DNA of 32,672 nt from JALZAA01 sp035316025 (GTDB lineage: Bacteria; Actinomycetota; Acidimicrobiia; IMCC26256; JACDBD01), in the NCBI GenBank assembly GCA_035316025.1, contig DATFXL010000001.1, positions 1-32,672 of the forward strand, read 5' to 3'. Shown piece by piece: positions 15,170-23,803 of the stretch (the stretch's first letter is position 1; every line of letters begins with the position of its first letter). The position numbers were made by a program, and so were the translations under genes. The notes beneath the pieces are model-generated. The model had not been told where the DNA came from, ran no database searches, and saw only the letters and a program-made list of their open reading frames with translations.

Positions 15170-17080
15170 TCAATGCTCCCCGGTGCGCCACGCCCACCAG
15201 ACGAGGCCCACGGCGCCGATCACGAGGCCGGCGACGCCAACGATCAGTGCTTGCGCGAGCAGACCGACGACGAACACCGCCAGCCCGAACGCGAGCACGC
15301 ACGGCAGGACCGTCGGCTCAGGAATGCGCATCGTGCCCTCGGGCACCGATCGCAGGCCTCCGGTGATCGGCGTCGTGTGATCGTGAGCACCGGCGAAGCC
15401 GAATCCCTGCGTGGCGTCGTCGGGGCCGGAGTCGGCCACTGGCAGCGGCTGCTGGTCCCAGAGTGGATGCCGGCTCGCGACGACAGGGATCGCCTCGAAG
15501 TTGAAATCAGGCGGGGGCGAGGTCGTCGCCCACTCGAGGGAGTCGGCATTCCACGGGTTGTCGGGGGCGCGCTCCCCACGGCGTTGGCTCACGACGAAGT
15601 TGATCAGCGTCAGCAGCACACCGAGGGCGAAGACGAAGGCGCCCACGCTGATGAGGAGGTTCAGCGTGTCCCACCCGAGGCCGCTCGAGTACGTGTACAC
15701 GCGGCGGGGCATGCCGAGGAAGCCGAGGATGTGCATAGGGAAGAACGTGACGTTGAACCCTACGAACATCGTCCAGAAGCTGACTCGCCCCAAGCGTTCG
15801 TTGAGCATCCGTCCGGTGATCTTCGGCAGCCAGAAGTAGAGCGCGCCGAAGATCGGGAAGACGACTGCTCCGTTGAGTACGTAATGGAAGTGGGCGACGA
15901 TGAAGTAGCTGTCCGTCGCCTGCCAGTCGAAGGGCAGCACCGCCACCATCACGCCGGTGATGCCGCCCAACAGGAAGATCAAGAGGAAGCCGATGGCAAA
16001 GAGCATCGGTGTCGTGAAGCGCACCGCGCCGTGCCACATCGTGGCGATCCATGCGAAGAACTGGACGCCGCTCGGCACCGCGATCAGCAGGCTGACGGCG
16101 GCGAAGAACGACAGCGCGAGTGCCGGCATGCCCGTCGCGAACATGTGGTGGACCCAGACGCCGAAGCTCATGAAGCCGATGGCGACGAGCGCCGTGACGA
16201 TCCATAGGTATCCCGCGATGGGGCGACGTGAGAACACCGGGATGATCATCGAGATCATCCCCGTCGCCGGGACGAAGAGGATGTACACCTCGGGATGGCC
16301 CCAGAACCAAAAGAGGTGCTGGTAGAGAAGTGTGCTCCCGCCGGCGCCGGGCGCGAAGAACGCCGTGCCGAAGATGCGGTCGAGCTCGAGGAGCCCGGCC
16401 GCCACCGTGACCGCCGGCACGGCGAAGATCACCATGAACGAAAACACGAGCATCGACCAGACGTAGACCGGCAGCCGATTCAGGCTCATCCCCGGCGCCC
16501 GGAGCTTGAATGTCGTGACGATGAAGTTGATGGCGCCGACGGTCGTCGAGATGCCGACGAACGCGACTCCGAGACCCCAGAAGTCGAGATTGAAACCGGG
16601 GGAGAAGGGCTTCGTGGTGAGCGGCGTGTACGCGAACCATCCGCCATCGGGTGGGCTGCCAATCAGGAAGCTCGAGAAGAAGAAGATCCCGGCGAACACG
16701 AAGACCCAATAGCTGAAGGCATTGAGGCGCGGGAAGGCCATGTCGCGCGTCCCGATCATCATTGGCAGCAAGTAGTTGCCGAACCCGGCGAGCACCGGGG
16801 TGTTGAACAGGAAGATCATCGTGGTCCCGTGAACCGTGAAGAGCTCGTTGTACGAGTCCGCGCTCAGGAACGTGCTGTTCGGGGTCGCGAGCTGAACGCG
16901 CATGGCGAGAGCGATCAATCCGCCGACGAAGAAGAAGATGAAGCACGTGTAGATGTACCGCTTGCCGATCCGCTTGTGGTCGACGGTCGAGAAGAACCCG
17001 GGGATCCCAGGGTCGTCCTCCCAGACCTCTTCGAGTTCTTCGAGCTCTTCGGAAGCGGGACGGATCTGCGTGGTTGCCAT
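15170..17080 (-). CDS. ctaD: Cytochrome c oxidase subunit I with C-terminal subunit IV-like extension
   Basis: A 636-residue heme-copper oxidase core subunit. The low-spin heme a ligands are H84 (TVHGTT) and H399. CuB ligands are H262 in WGHPEVY, with Tyr266 as the cross-linked Tyr and E264 as the D-channel Glu, plus H311/H312 in WVHHMF. The heme a3 ligand is H397 in AHFHYV. D-channel residues D113, N102 and N120 are present, so this is an A-type enzyme. Two departures stand out: Q340 in VPSGVQFFAW replaces the usual K-channel Lys, and T389 replaces the usual His next to D390 of the Mg site. After about residue 520 a linker leads to two extra transmembrane helices (about 590-632), resembling a fused subunit IV. 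The ATG follows the ctaC stop directly. Confidence 0.94.
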   Translation of the reverse strand: MATTQIRPASEELEELEEVWEDDPGIPGFFSTVDHKRIGKRYIYTCFIFFFVGGLIALAMRVQLATPNSTFLSADSYNELFTVHGTTMIFLFNTPVLAGFGNYLLPMMIGTRDMAFPRLNAFSYWVFVFAGIFFFSSFLIGSPPDGGWFAYTPLTTKPFSPGFNLDFWGLGVAFVGISTTVGAINFIVTTFKLRAPGMSLNRLPVYVWSMLVFSFMVIFAVPAVTVAAGLLELDRIFGTAFFAPGAGGSTLLYQHLFWFWGHPEVYILFVPATGMISMIIPVFSRRPIAGYLWIVTALVAIGFMSFGVWVHHMFATGMPALALSFFAAVSLLIAVPSGVQFFAWIATMWHGAVRFTTPMLFAIGFLLIFLLGGITGVMVAVLPFDWQATDSYFIVAHFHYVLNGAVVFPIFGALYFWLPKITGRMLNERLGRVSFWTMFVGFNVTFFPMHILGFLGMPRRVYTYSSGLGWDTLNLLISVGAFVFALGVLLTLINFVVSQRRGERAPDNPWNADSLEWATTSPPPDFNFEAIPVVASRHPLWDQQPLPVADSGPDDATQGFGFAGAHDHTTPITGGLRSVPEGTMRIPEPTVLPCVLAFGLAVFVVGLLAQALIVGVAGLVIGAVGLVWWAWRTGEH

Positions 17081-18073
17081 CTACCGGAGACTTTCCAGAT
17101 AAGAGACGAGGGCGCGGACGTCGTCGTCCGACAACGTGAGGTTGGGCATCAGCGCTCCGGGCTTGATCGACTGGGCGTGCCGCACCCAGCGGGCGAGGTT
17201 GCTCGGGTCGTTCTCGACGGCGCCGGCGCCGATCGTCGCCCGGCTCCCGAAGTCGGTGAGATCGGGCCCGACGGTCCCGTGCGCCTGGCTGCCTCTGACG
17301 GTGTGGCAGCCCGCGCAGGGGAGGCGTTGGAACCGGAGCGCGCCGTCGGCGGCGAGCTCGGATGTCGGCTCACGGGGCGGCTCGGCATGGGCGGTCGTCC
17401 ACCGCTCAAAGGCGCCCGCGGACTGCGCGATCACTCGAAAGCCCATGTGTGCGTGCTGGATGCCGCAGAACTCCGCGCACACGCCCAGGTATGTCCCCGC
17501 CTTCTCGGCGGTGAAACGCAGGACATTCCGCTGTCCGGGGATGGTGTCGACCTTGCCGGCAAGCTCGGGAACCCAAAAGCTGTGCACCACGTTGTCGGAC
17601 TCCAGTCCGATCGCGACCGGCTGGCCCACGGGAATGTGGAGCTCGTTGGCGGTGACGATCTGGCGGTCGGGGTAGCGGACTGTCCACCACCAGCGTTCGC
17701 CCGTCACCTCGATCCGCACGGGGTTGTTCCCGGCCTTGCGGAGCGCGCCCGTCGTGGTCACGGTCACGACCGCCAGAACCAAGAGGATCAGCGCCGGCAC
17801 GAGCACCCCTCCGACGGTGATGAACATGTTCTGACTGATACGCGAGCGACGCGGCGTGCCCCGCCGGCCGCGCAGCGCGGCAACGATGATGAAGCCGCCG
17901 ACGACCACGTACACACCGACCGCGAGCCCGAACATCAGCCACCAAAGCCCGGCGATGTGGCGAGCCTCGGATCCGTGCGCGTCGACTGCCGACGTGCTGC
18001 CACTACACGCAGAGATCCCGATGACGATGGCGAGCACCCACGCGAACACGGCGGTGTGACGCAGCCTGCTCAT
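17081..18073 (-). CDS. ctaC: Cytochrome c oxidase subunit II with fused cytochrome c (caa3 type)
   Basis: A 330-residue protein. A lipobox-like ISAC ends at C23, followed by two transmembrane helices (about 42-67 and 84-108). The CuA domain has H164, C199, E201, C203, H207 and M210 (the last five in CAEFCGIQHAHM). A C-terminal cytochrome c domain has CAGCH (C253, C256, H257) and M309 as the probable sixth ligand. The fused heme lets electrons enter the oxidase without a soluble cytochrome. The ATG overlaps the Rieske stop by 4 nt, and the TAG is followed immediately by the ctaD ATG. Confidence 0.94.
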   Translation of the reverse strand: MSRLRHTAVFAWVLAIVIGISACSGSTSAVDAHGSEARHIAGLWWLMFGLAVGVYVVVGGFIIVAALRGRRGTPRRSRISQNMFITVGGVLVPALILLVLAVVTVTTTGALRKAGNNPVRIEVTGERWWWTVRYPDRQIVTANELHIPVGQPVAIGLESDNVVHSFWVPELAGKVDTIPGQRNVLRFTAEKAGTYLGVCAEFCGIQHAHMGFRVIAQSAGAFERWTTAHAEPPREPTSELAADGALRFQRLPCAGCHTVRGSQAHGTVGPDLTDFGSRATIGAGAVENDPSNLARWVRHAQSIKPGALMPNLTLSDDDVRALVSYLESLR

Positions 18074-18933
18074 GAGCGGTTCCAGAACGCCGGACCAACC
18101 GGCTCGAGGAAATCGTGTTGTGCGACGAGGAAGCCGTCAGCGTCGATCTCGATCGGGAGCTGCGGCAGTGCCCGCGCCGCCGGACCGAGCACGGGCTCGG
18201 CCCGGTCGAGCACGTCGAAGGCCGACTGGTGGCACGGACACAGCAACTGGTGCGTGCGCGCCTGGTACAACCCCACCGGGCAACCGGCGTGGGTGCAGAC
18301 CTTCGAGTAGGCGATGAGCCCATCGGGGCTCCAGTCCGCGCGCCCGGGCGGGGGGTTCAGGAGTTCGGGCCGCACCCGCACGAGCACGGTCTGCCCGTCG
18401 GCCGAGCCGACCGCATCCTCGGGGAACACGGTGAGCAGGCTGTCGACCGGCACGTCGCGGCCGACCACGGCGGTGCCGTCAGCCGTGACCAGCCGGCTCC
18501 CGCGCCGCCACGGGGTGCGTTCGAGCGACCGCCCCGGGCTCGGCCCGAGTGACCGGATCGGGAACAGCAGTGCCGCGCCGATCGCGCCGACGGCGGCGAC
18601 AAGCGAGGCGGTGAGGAACCGCCGGCGAGTCACGCCCTCGCCCCGCTCCATGTCGCGCTCGAACGCCTGACGCTCCTCCGGAGAGGTCGGGAGCGGCTCA
18701 CGTTCCTCCTCGAACGGACCCGTGCTCAGGATCCGATGCGCCACGGTGACGAGTCCGGCCCCGAGCGCGCCGAAGCAGACGAGGATCAGCGCGCCCTCGG
18801 CTTGCACGTTGCCGCCGCGCGCGTAGACGATCGCCAGCCCGATCGCGGCGGCGGCGCTGAGCAAGAAGGCCGCGGTCGCGAACCGATCGCCGCTGCGCGC
18901 GCCGGGAGCAGGTGTCGGCGCGTCGTTCGTCAC
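18070..18933 (-). CDS. qcrA: Rieske [2Fe-2S] subunit of the menaquinol:cytochrome c reductase
   Basis: A 287-residue protein with three N-terminal hydrophobic helices (about 18-38, 47-68 and 106-127), the actinobacterial QcrA layout. A twin-arginine motif TRRRFL lies directly before the third helix. The cluster motifs are CTHAGC (C213, H215, C218) and CPCHQS (C232, C234, H235, S237). The GTG at 18933 is chosen because it overlaps the qcrC stop by 4 nt (GTGA); a TTG at 18951 is an alternative. The stop overlaps the ctaC start by 4 nt. It accepts electrons from menaquinol at QcrB and passes them to QcrC. Confidence 0.93.
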   Translation of the reverse strand: MTNDAPTPAPGARSGDRFATAAFLLSAAAAIGLAIVYARGGNVQAEGALILVCFGALGAGLVTVAHRILSTGPFEEEREPLPTSPEERQAFERDMERGEGVTRRRFLTASLVAAVGAIGAALLFPIRSLGPSPGRSLERTPWRRGSRLVTADGTAVVGRDVPVDSLLTVFPEDAVGSADGQTVLVRVRPELLNPPPGRADWSPDGLIAYSKVCTHAGCPVGLYQARTHQLLCPCHQSAFDVLDRAEPVLGPAARALPQLPIEIDADGFLVAQHDFLEPVGPAFWNRS

Positions 18934-19652
18934 GAGCGGCTCCCGATCCAACGGGACGCGATGAGGAGCAGCCCGAGACCGAGAATGGCGGCCGCGGCCC
19001 CCTCGGCCAGCGGCCCGACGTGCCAGAGCGGGTCACCACCGTGGTCGCGGGGCGCGGCGAGGTATCGGGTGTAGGCGACGAGTGAGTCCAGGTCCTCGTC
19101 GTCGATCGCTGTCGTACCGAAAGCCGGCATGTTGCCCGGACCGGTCCGCACGGCTTCGGCGATCTGGGTAGGCGTGGCGGGATGGGTGCTGGGCGCCTCG
19201 CGCCGGACGAGCGCGCCGCCCTCACCCGACCACGCGTGGCACGCCGCGCACTGCTGACGGAACAGCTCGCCGCCCCTCGCCACGTCACCGGCCGCGGGGT
19301 CGACGGCCGGGATCGGGCGGCCGTCGCCTCCCGTGATCGACACCACGTATTGGACGAGGGCGCGAATCTCGGCCGGCGAGTACCTCGGCTTTCGGCGGAC
19401 CGCCTCGGCGCCCGCCGACGGCAGCGGCATGCGACCGGTCGAGACCCAGAAGTCGACGACGCCGGGTCCGGCGTCGATCAGCGACGGTCCCTGCGCCGTG
19501 CCGCTGCCGTCGCCGCCGTGGCACACGGCGCAGTCGCGGAGAAAGACAGCGCGGACGTCGGGTTGCGGCGCCGCGCGGCCGGTGCGATCGGGTGCCGCGG
19601 GCGCACGGGCGAGCCCCACCCCGGCCAGCCCGACGGTGAGCCCGACGAGCAA
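18930..19652 (-). CDS. qcrC: Di-heme cytochrome c subunit of the menaquinol:cytochrome c reductase
   Basis: About 240 residues with two c-type heme sites, CAVCH (C41, C44, H45) and CAACH (C135, C138, H139), with M75 (GRMPLP) and M175 (GNMPAF) as likely axial ligands. A C-terminal membrane anchor lies at about 214-235. The start is unclear. TTG 19652 is the only standard start, but it is 26 nt from GGAGG (19679-19683) and gives a signal peptide without its basic region. Reading from an ACG at 19673, 5 nt after that site, would add seven residues including an Arg and produce a normal signal anchor. It is the first gene of the respiratory operon. Confidence 0.9.
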   Translation of the reverse strand: MLVGLTVGLAGVGLARAPAAPDRTGRAAPQPDVRAVFLRDCAVCHGGDGSGTAQGPSLIDAGPGVVDFWVSTGRMPLPSAGAEAVRRKPRYSPAEIRALVQYVVSITGGDGRPIPAVDPAAGDVARGGELFRQQCAACHAWSGEGGALVRREAPSTHPATPTQIAEAVRTGPGNMPAFGTTAIDDEDLDSLVAYTRYLAAPRDHGGDPLWHVGPLAEGAAAAILGLGLLLIASRWIGSRS

Positions 19653-19843
19653 TAGGGCAGCGCGCGTGGCCGTTCCCCCCTCCCGTCCTGATCGGACCGC
19701 CCGATCCCTCGGTCCTGCCAGGCAGAGCCTTCCTTGGTGCGGTGCCGGGCAAACCTCCAGGGTCGTAGAGCGAGGCCTCCGTTGGGTAGGCCCTCACAGA
19801 GGGGCAGCGCGACTGCTCCTGGGCTGTCCGCGTACCGGGGGCG

Positions 19844-20010
19844 ATGCAGGTCCGTCGAGCAGCAAGCGCGGCGGGCAGCGTTCCGGCACCCGGCGCCCGA
19901 AGGTCCGTACACGGGAGCAGCTCTACAACGAGGCCAAGAAGTACGGCGTGCAGGGTCGGTCGCGGATGACGAAGGCGCAGCTCCAGCGGGCCGTCGACTC
20001 AGACAGGTAA
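19844..20010 (+). pseudogene. Small Rho-N/SAP-like protein, start apparently damaged
   Basis: The frame ending at TAA 20010 encodes a basic linker (SSSKRGGQRSGTRRPKVR-like) and then a short helical module, EQLYNEAKKYGVQGRSRMTKAQLQRA, typical of the Rho termination factor N-terminal/plasmid-stabilisation type nucleic-acid-binding motif. No ATG, GTG or TTG opens this frame for more than 150 nt upstream. An ATG at 19844-19846 preceded by GGGGGCG is out of frame by one base: adding a single base after it would give a normal 50-60-residue protein. Either the start was lost by a 1-nt deletion, there is a sequence error, or a rare start is used. Confidence 0.45.
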
Positions 20011-20090
20011 CGCCCTCGCTCGGGCAGTTAACTCAGGACTGCGTCGTCCGCCTTCTACGAGACAACGGTCACCCGCGCGACAGCATCACG

Positions 20091-20939
20091 TCAGCGGCGG
20101 CGCGCAAACCGGGATACTGCGATGGTGCCGAAGACGGCCAAGATCCCGATGCACCACGCAAAGCTGAGCGCCACCCAGTACGCGGTGTTGTGGCCGAGAC
20201 CGACCTTGTCGGCACCGCCGAGCAAGAGGCTTCGCATCGCATTGCTGAAGATCGTGAACGGCTGGTTGTCCGCGACCGGTTGCATCCAGCCGGGCAGCGT
20301 GTCGGCGGGCACGTAGGCGGCGGACACGAACGCGAGGGGGACGATGAGCAGCGTGGCCGTGCCGTTGGCTGCCTGTGCACTCTTCGATGTCAGGCCGATG
20401 GTGATGAAGACCCACATGAAGCTGTAGCTCGCCGCCAACAGCACCACCAACGCCAGCAGCACCTCGCCGACGCCGGCATCGAGCCGGAAACCCACGATGA
20501 AGGCGAGGATCGTGGCGACGAAGATTCCCCACATGGTCAGCGCCGTGTCGGCGAGAGAGCGCCCGACGATCACTGACGAGCGCGGGATCGGCAACGACCG
20601 CATCCGGTCGTGGACCCCGGTCGCGGCATCCTCTGCGACGCCGGTGGCGGCCGGCATCCCCAGCCAGAGGATCCCGGTGACGAGAAACCCGGGAACCAGG
20701 AAGTCGACGTACTCGATGCCGTTCCCGGGGTTGATGGCACCGCCGAAGATGTAGCGGAACATGAACAGGAACAGCGCGCCTTGGATCGTTCCGAGGAGGA
20801 GCAGCTGCGGAGTTCGGAAGAACTGGAGGATGGTTCGTTTCGCGCTCTGGAGCGCCGCGGTCACGAAGTTGGCGCCGGTGGTGCGGGCAATCGTCGTCTG
20901 CGCGGCGACGTCGGTGGTGGGTGTGGTAGTGGTCGTCAT
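20091..20939 (-). CDS. ABC-2 type permease (DrrB-like), second exporter
   Basis: A 282-residue membrane protein with about six hydrophobic segments and the DrrB-type HDRMRSLPIPR motif at about 118-128. A Thr-rich N-terminus precedes the first helix. The ATG at 20939 has AGGGAGG 5 nt upstream. It follows its ATPase gene by 14 nt and is transcribed with it. The substrate is unknown. Confidence 0.9.
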   Translation of the reverse strand: MTTTTTPTTDVAAQTTIARTTGANFVTAALQSAKRTILQFFRTPQLLLLGTIQGALFLFMFRYIFGGAINPGNGIEYVDFLVPGFLVTGILWLGMPAATGVAEDAATGVHDRMRSLPIPRSSVIVGRSLADTALTMWGIFVATILAFIVGFRLDAGVGEVLLALVVLLAASYSFMWVFITIGLTSKSAQAANGTATLLIVPLAFVSAAYVPADTLPGWMQPVADNQPFTIFSNAMRSLLLGGADKVGLGHNTAYWVALSFAWCIGILAVFGTIAVSRFARRR

Positions 20940-20953
20940 CGGGCCTCCCTGAA

Positions 20954-21946
20954 TCAGGCCGCGTCCGCGGGCGCGGACTCGGGGTCATCGGGATTGGTGG
21001 GGTCGAGGTGCTTTCCGGTGACGGCGAGGAACACTTCGTCCAGGCTGGGACGGCGTAGTCCGACGTCGTCGACCTCGATGTGTCGCTCGTCCAGCAGCCG
21101 GACGATGTCGCGCAGCTGATCGGCTCCGCCCTCGACCCGGGCGGAGACGCGTTGGGTGTCCACGTCGGTATAGGGGGCTTCGCAGCCGATCCTCGAGAGC
21201 GCCTCCTCGACCGCGGGTAGGTCCCCGGCGGCGCGGGGACGGACCTCGATGACGTTGCGACCGGCACGGTCCTTCAACTCGTCCGGTGTGCCCGCCGCGA
21301 TGACGCGCCCGTGGTCGATGATCACGATGTGGCGCGCGAGCTGGTCCGCTTCCTCGAGATACTGGGTCGTCAGCAGCACGTCGGTGCCGTCGGCGACCAG
21401 GTTGCGGATCGCCTGCCAGAGGTCCATGCGGCCGCGAGGATCGAGGCCGGTGGTGGGTTCGTCGAGCAACAGCAGCTGCGGCCGGCCGACCAAGCTGGCG
21501 CCGAGGTCGAGCCGGCGCCGCATCCCGCCTGAGTAGGTGCGCACGAGGCGGTCGCCGGCGTCGGCGAGGTCGAGTCGATCGAGGACCTCGGCCGATGCGG
21601 TGCGCGCCTCGCGCCGGCTGAGGCCGAACAGCCGGGCGACGAGGCGCACGTTCTCGGTGCCGGTCATCGCGGGTTCGACGGAGGCGTACTGGCCCGCGAG
21701 CCCGATGACCTCGCGCACACGCTTGGGCTCGGCGCAGGCGTCGATGCCGGCCACGCGGATCTCGCCGCCGTCGGGCCGGAGGAGCGTGGCCACCGCGCTG
21801 ACGAAGGTGGTCTTGCCGGCGCCGTTCGGCCCGAGCAACGCCGTCACCTCGCCGGACCGGGCCACGAGGTCGAGACCGTCGAGGGCTCGAACCTCGCCGA
21901 AGCGCTTCGTGAGCCCGTGCGCCTCGATGATGGGGGTCGGAGCCAT
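20954..21946 (-). CDS. ABC exporter ATP-binding protein (DrrA-like), second exporter
   Basis: A 330-residue ATPase. Walker A GPNGAGKTT is at residues 39-47, the signature YSGGMRRRLDLG at 138-149, Walker B LLLLDEPTTGLD at about 158-169, and a C-terminal SLDEVFLAVTG motif follows. The ATG at 21946 follows GGAGG by 4 nt; a GTG one codon upstream is an alternative. The domain order matches the first exporter's ATPase at 5577, but the regions around the genes differ, so they are separate family members rather than a recent duplication. Confidence 0.9.
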   Translation of the reverse strand: MAPTPIIEAHGLTKRFGEVRALDGLDLVARSGEVTALLGPNGAGKTTFVSAVATLLRPDGGEIRVAGIDACAEPKRVREVIGLAGQYASVEPAMTGTENVRLVARLFGLSRREARTASAEVLDRLDLADAGDRLVRTYSGGMRRRLDLGASLVGRPQLLLLDEPTTGLDPRGRMDLWQAIRNLVADGTDVLLTTQYLEEADQLARHIVIIDHGRVIAAGTPDELKDRAGRNVIEVRPRAAGDLPAVEEALSRIGCEAPYTDVDTQRVSARVEGGADQLRDIVRLLDERHIEVDDVGLRRPSLDEVFLAVTGKHLDPTNPDDPESAPADAA

Positions 21947-22166
21947 CACTCCTCCCTTCGATTGGGTGACGCCTGGTCAACCACGGACAGGGGGTTACTC
22001 TTCCTGACCCGCGGGGCGACCGGATGTGACTGGTCTTCACCAGCCGGAAGCCTTTTCTCCTCGTCCTCGCACCCGGTGTGGGACGCGGAGGAGAGCTGCA
22101 TCCTGTGGGCTGCCACGGATCTCCTGCCCGCCCTCAGGGAGTCGTGAGCCGATCTCGATCGTTCGT

Positions 22167-22994
22167 TCAACCGGCGAGTTCGGGCAGGACGTCGCGGGCG
22201 AAGGCCTCCACCTGGGCGCGACCGGCGTCGGGCCAGCCGCAGACGAGGTAGCCGTAGCCGACGTCCCGCCATTTCGCCGCATGCCTGCGTGCCGTGTCGA
22301 GGTCGTCGAGCGACAGCGAGCCTGCTCGCAGGATGGATGACGGGTCGCGGCCTGCTTCGGTCGCGAGCTGGTTGAGCCGTTCGTTGGTCTCCTGCAACGA
22401 GTTGGGAGTTCCCCAGGCATGCCAAACGTCGGCAAAGCGGGCGGCGAGGGGGAGGGTGCGCCGCGGACCGTTGCCGCCGATCCAGATCGGTGGGTGCGGG
22501 CGCTGGACGGGCACGGGACGGAGCTGCGCGTCGCGCAGCGAAACGACGTGTCCGTCGTAGGACACGACGTCGCCGGTGAAGAGCCGGGTGACGATCTCGA
22601 GGGCGTCCTCGAGCAAGTCGAAGCGCTCACGGGTCGGAGGGAACGGGATGCCGAGCTCGGTGTGCTCCTTGTCGAACCACGCCGCGCCGAGCGACAGCTC
22701 GAGCCGGCCGTGTGATGCGTGGTCGATCGTCAGGGCCTGAGCTGCGTACACCGACGGGTACCGGTAGGTCACGCCGGTCACGAGCAGCCCGAGCCGGATG
22801 CGCGTCGTCACACCGGTGAGCGCGGCCAGCGTCGTCACGCCGTCGAAGGTCTCGCCAGGTCCTTCGCCGTACATCGGCTGAAAGTGGTCAAAGCCCCACG
22901 CGCCGTCAAAGCCCAGCTCCTCGGCGAACTGCACGCGGCCGACAAGCTCGTCCCACGGCATCCGCTGCTGGGCGACGTCGAGACCGAAGCGCAT
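22167..22994 (-). CDS. LLM-class F420-dependent oxidoreductase
   Basis: A 275-residue luciferase-like monooxygenase-fold protein. It begins MRFGLDVAQQRMPWDELVGRVQFAEELGFDGAW, as F420-dependent members do, and has LTGVTTRIRLGLLVTGVTYR and the ALTIDHASHGRLELSLGAAW motif typical of TIGR-type F420 LLM enzymes. These use reduced F420 or flavin to reduce or oxidise small organics. The ATG at 22994 is preferred over a TTG three codons upstream. It lies 40 nt downstream of the SDR stop on the same strand, so it is probably the second gene of an SDR-LLM operon under the palindromic operator at 23814. Confidence 0.88.
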   Translation of the reverse strand: MRFGLDVAQQRMPWDELVGRVQFAEELGFDGAWGFDHFQPMYGEGPGETFDGVTTLAALTGVTTRIRLGLLVTGVTYRYPSVYAAQALTIDHASHGRLELSLGAAWFDKEHTELGIPFPPTRERFDLLEDALEIVTRLFTGDVVSYDGHVVSLRDAQLRPVPVQRPHPPIWIGGNGPRRTLPLAARFADVWHAWGTPNSLQETNERLNQLATEAGRDPSSILRAGSLSLDDLDTARRHAAKWRDVGYGYLVCGWPDAGRAQVEAFARDVLPELAG

Positions 22995-23034
22995 CGCCGC
23001 CAACCCTACGTCGCTGACTCGGCGACCCTTGAGG

Positions 23035-23781
23035 TCAGGCCAAGGTGGCGGTCATCCCACCGTCGACGGTGATGACGGCCCCGGTGATGTAGCTCGCTCG
23101 GTCGGAGCAGAGGAACGACGCCAGCTCGGCCACCTCTTCGGGCTGACCGCCCCGCTTGAGCGCGGTGCCCTGGACGAGCTGGGGGAACCGCTCCGCCGCG
23201 CCCGGTCCTCCCGACATCTCGGTTTCGATGAACCCGGGACAGATGGCGATGGCACGGATGCCCTGAGTGCCGTATTCGACTGCGGCCGCCTTGGTGAACG
23301 CGATGACGCCGGCCTTAGCGGCGGAGTACACGCTGACAGGGAAGGCCGTCGCGTTGATGCCGCCTGTGGATGACCAGTTGACGATCACGCCGCCGCCGGT
23401 CGGGAGCATTGCGTTGATGCCGTGCTTGGTGCCGAGCCAGACACCGCGGAGGTCGACGTCCATGGTGCGGTCGTACTCCGGCATGGTGACCTCGGCCAGC
23501 GCACCGGCGCTGCCGATGCCGGCCACGTTGAGGACGAAGTCGACCTGGCCGAACGCGTCGCGCGCGGCGGCAAACATCCCCGCCACCTGATCCTCTTTCG
23601 TAACGTCGCACCGGAAGGGCACGACGTCGTCACCGAGCTCGGCGGCCGTCTGCTCCTCGCGCCCGCTGATGTCGGCCGCGAGCACTCGGGCTCCCTCGCG
23701 CACGAACACCCTCGTCGTCGCCCTCGCCATCCCCGATCCCGCGCCGGTGATGACCGCGACCTTGCCGACGAGCTCCGCCAT
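23035..23781 (-). CDS. Short-chain dehydrogenase/reductase (SDR)
   Basis: A 248-residue classical SDR. The cofactor loop is TGAGSGMA (12-19), followed by NVAG (85-88), catalytic Ser in NWSSTGG (S137/S138) and YSAAK (Y152, K156). The C-terminus ends in TGAVITVDGGMTA, the usual closing motif. Asp at residue 37 after strand 2 suggests an NAD(H) preference. It oxidises or reduces a hydroxyl or keto group on an unknown substrate. The ATG at 23781 has GAGGG 4-5 nt upstream. It is divergent from the P450 gene with a shared palindromic site between them. Confidence 0.92.
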   Translation of the reverse strand: MAELVGKVAVITGAGSGMARATTRVFVREGARVLAADISGREEQTAAELGDDVVPFRCDVTKEDQVAGMFAAARDAFGQVDFVLNVAGIGSAGALAEVTMPEYDRTMDVDLRGVWLGTKHGINAMLPTGGGVIVNWSSTGGINATAFPVSVYSAAKAGVIAFTKAAAVEYGTQGIRAIAICPGFIETEMSGGPGAAERFPQLVQGTALKRGGQPEEVAELASFLCSDRASYITGAVITVDGGMTATLA

Positions 23782-23803
23782 CAGGCCCTCCCGTCTGTCT
23801 GGC

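Noticed and set aside
16295..18310. A very long open frame on the plus strand antisense to ctaD, ctaC and qcrA
   Set aside because: It has no recognisable domain, is rich in Arg, Asp, Glu and Gly as expected for the reverse of membrane genes at high GC, and lies fully over clear oxidase genes.
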